From an uncultured Achromobacter sp. (GTDB taxonomy: Bacteria > Pseudomonadota > Gammaproteobacteria > Burkholderiales > Burkholderiaceae_B), in NCBI GenBank assembly GCA_913775005.1, contig CAJYKY010000043.1, forward strand, positions 1 to 5,037: DNA of 5,037 nt. The letters are read 5' to 3'. Position numbers and translations under genes: made by a program. Below, one piece after another: positions 4,115-5,037 of the stretch. The notes beneath the pieces were generated by a model. It saw only the letters and a program-made list of their open reading frames with translations. It did no database searches and had not been told where the DNA came from. Position 1 is the first letter of the stretch. The number at the start of each line of letters is the position of its first letter.

Positions 4115-5037
4115 ATGCTACGCAGAACCTTCGTCACCCTGATCGCGGCCGCCGCGTTGTCTACCCAGGCCTACGCGCAAGACGCCAAGACGCTGAACTT
4201 CGGCATCATTTCCACCGAGTCGTCCACGAACCTGAAGTCCGTCTGGCAACCGGTCATCGACGATCTGAGCCGCAGCATCGGCGTGCCGGTCAAGCCCTTC
4301 TTCGCGTCGGACTATGCCGGCATTATCGAAGGCATGCGCTTTAACAAGGTGCAGCTGGGCTGGTTCGGCAACAAGTCGGCCATCGAAGCCGTGGACCGCG
4401 CCCAGGGCGAAGTGTTCGCCTCGGTGATCGACAAAGATGGCAACCCGGGCTACTGGTCGCTGTTGATCGTCAACAAGGACAGCAACCTGAAGACGCTGGA
4501 CGATGTGCTCAAGAACGGCGGCAAGCTCAGCTACGGCGCGGGCGACCCGAACTCCACGTCCGGCACGGCGGTGCCTGGCTACTACTTGTGGGCAGCCAAC
4601 AAGATCGAACCCAAGACCTTCTTCAAGACGGTGCGCGCCAGCAACCACGAAGCCAACCTGCTGTCTGTCATCAACAAGCAGGTGGACGTCGCCGTCAACA
4701 ACACCGAGGCGCTGGAACGCTATCGCCTGAACACCGGCAAGGACGCCAATGACAGCGTGCGCGTCTTGTGGAAGTCGCCGTTGATTCCGGCCGATCCGCT
4801 CGTCATGCGCAGCGATCTGCCCGCAGATCTGAAGGGCCGCATCCGCGACTTCTTCATCAACTACGGCAAGGGCAAGGACGCCGAGCGTGAAATGGCCAAC
4901 CTGAAGGCGCTGACATATCAGGGCTTCCGCGCATCGGACAACCAGCAACTGGTGCCCATCCGCCAGATTGAGCTGGCGCGCGAAAAGGCCAAGGTGCAGG
5001 CCGACAGCTCGCTGGGGCAAGCGGAAAAGCAGAAGCA
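4115..5037 (+). CDS. phnD: Phosphonate-binding periplasmic protein PhnD (3' end beyond window)
   Basis: Substrate-binding component of the phosphonate ABC importer, which captures alkylphosphonates in the periplasm and delivers them to the membrane complex. The visible 307 residues start with a Sec signal peptide (RR at 3-4, hydrophobic core about 5-16, cleavage after AYA at residue 21). The mature part follows E. coli PhnD closely as I recall that sequence: LNFGIISTES (27-36), DYAGIIEGMRFNKV (66-79), PGYWSLLIVNKDS (111-123), GDPNSTSG (143-150) with the phosphonate-binding Ser/Thr turn, NHEANLLSV (177-185), VNNTEAL (194-200), WKSPLIPADP (219-228) and LVPIRQ (279-284). A GGAG 6 nt before the ATG (4105-4108) supports the start. 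The frame is open at the window edge; with an E. coli length of 338 residues, roughly 20-30 residues are missing. The permease gene is expected next. Confidence 0.97.
   Translation, partial: MLRRTFVTLIAAAALSTQAYAQDAKTLNFGIISTESSTNLKSVWQPVIDDLSRSIGVPVKPFFASDYAGIIEGMRFNKVQLGWFGNKSAIEAVDRAQGEVFASVIDKDGNPGYWSLLIVNKDSNLKTLDDVLKNGGKLSYGAGDPNSTSGTAVPGYYLWAANKIEPKTFFKTVRASNHEANLLSVINKQVDVAVNNTEALERYRLNTGKDANDSVRVLWKSPLIPADPLVMRSDLPADLKGRIRDFFINYGKGKDAEREMANLKALTYQGFRASDNQQLVPIRQIELAREKAKVQADSSLGQAEKQK

Noticed and set aside
4118..5020. 300-residue open frame antisense to phnD
   Set aside because: It mirrors the high-GC codon pattern of phnD, has His/Val/Gln/Arg-rich composition and matches no family. 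phnD itself is unmistakable.

Overview
The window looks like chromosomal DNA of a GC-rich betaproteobacterium, most likely an Alcaligenaceae member such as Achromobacter or Bordetella. This is inferred from strong G/C third-position bias, an extended 87-residue IF-1 of the kind seen in betaproteobacteria that carry a second infA, and the overall gene style. I could not run a database search. There is no insertion sequence, CRISPR array, tRNA, rRNA or phage gene in view.

Layout. (1) 21-1234, plus strand: a small outer-membrane-type lipoprotein overlaps by 10 nt a GTG-started, Tat-type exported M23 (LytM-like) metallopeptidase, so the two are probably translationally coupled and both work in the cell envelope. 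(2) 1262-1954, minus strand: a 95-residue all-helical protein of unknown function, converging on the peptidase, and behind it infA (translation initiation factor IF-1) with a good Shine-Dalgarno and a GC-rich intrinsic terminator. A 22-bp near-perfect palindrome lies between these two genes. (3) 1967-2564: about 600 bp with no convincing gene. It holds a 15-bp palindrome in the infA leader, a degenerate array with an 11-bp period, and an 80-nt segment closed by an 8-bp stem. (4) 2565-2993, minus strand: a GFA/CENP-V-type zinc protein with all seven zinc-binding cysteines. (5) 3201-5037, plus strand: phnC and phnD, the ATPase and periplasmic binding protein of a phosphonate ABC transporter. phnD runs off the window, and the permease gene(s) are expected beyond it.

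The best-supported regulatory element is a Pho box, GGGTCAT-CGCG-CTGTCAT at 3135-3152, with a -10-like CAGAAT exactly 10 nt further on. This is the geometry of PhoB-activated promoters such as E. coli phoA, and it sits 48 bp before phnC. PhoB/PhoR control under phosphate starvation is therefore likely for the phosphonate uptake operon. I see no clearly new multi-gene system. The least explained sequence is the non-coding block between infA and the GFA gene and the palindrome ahead of the 95-residue gene.
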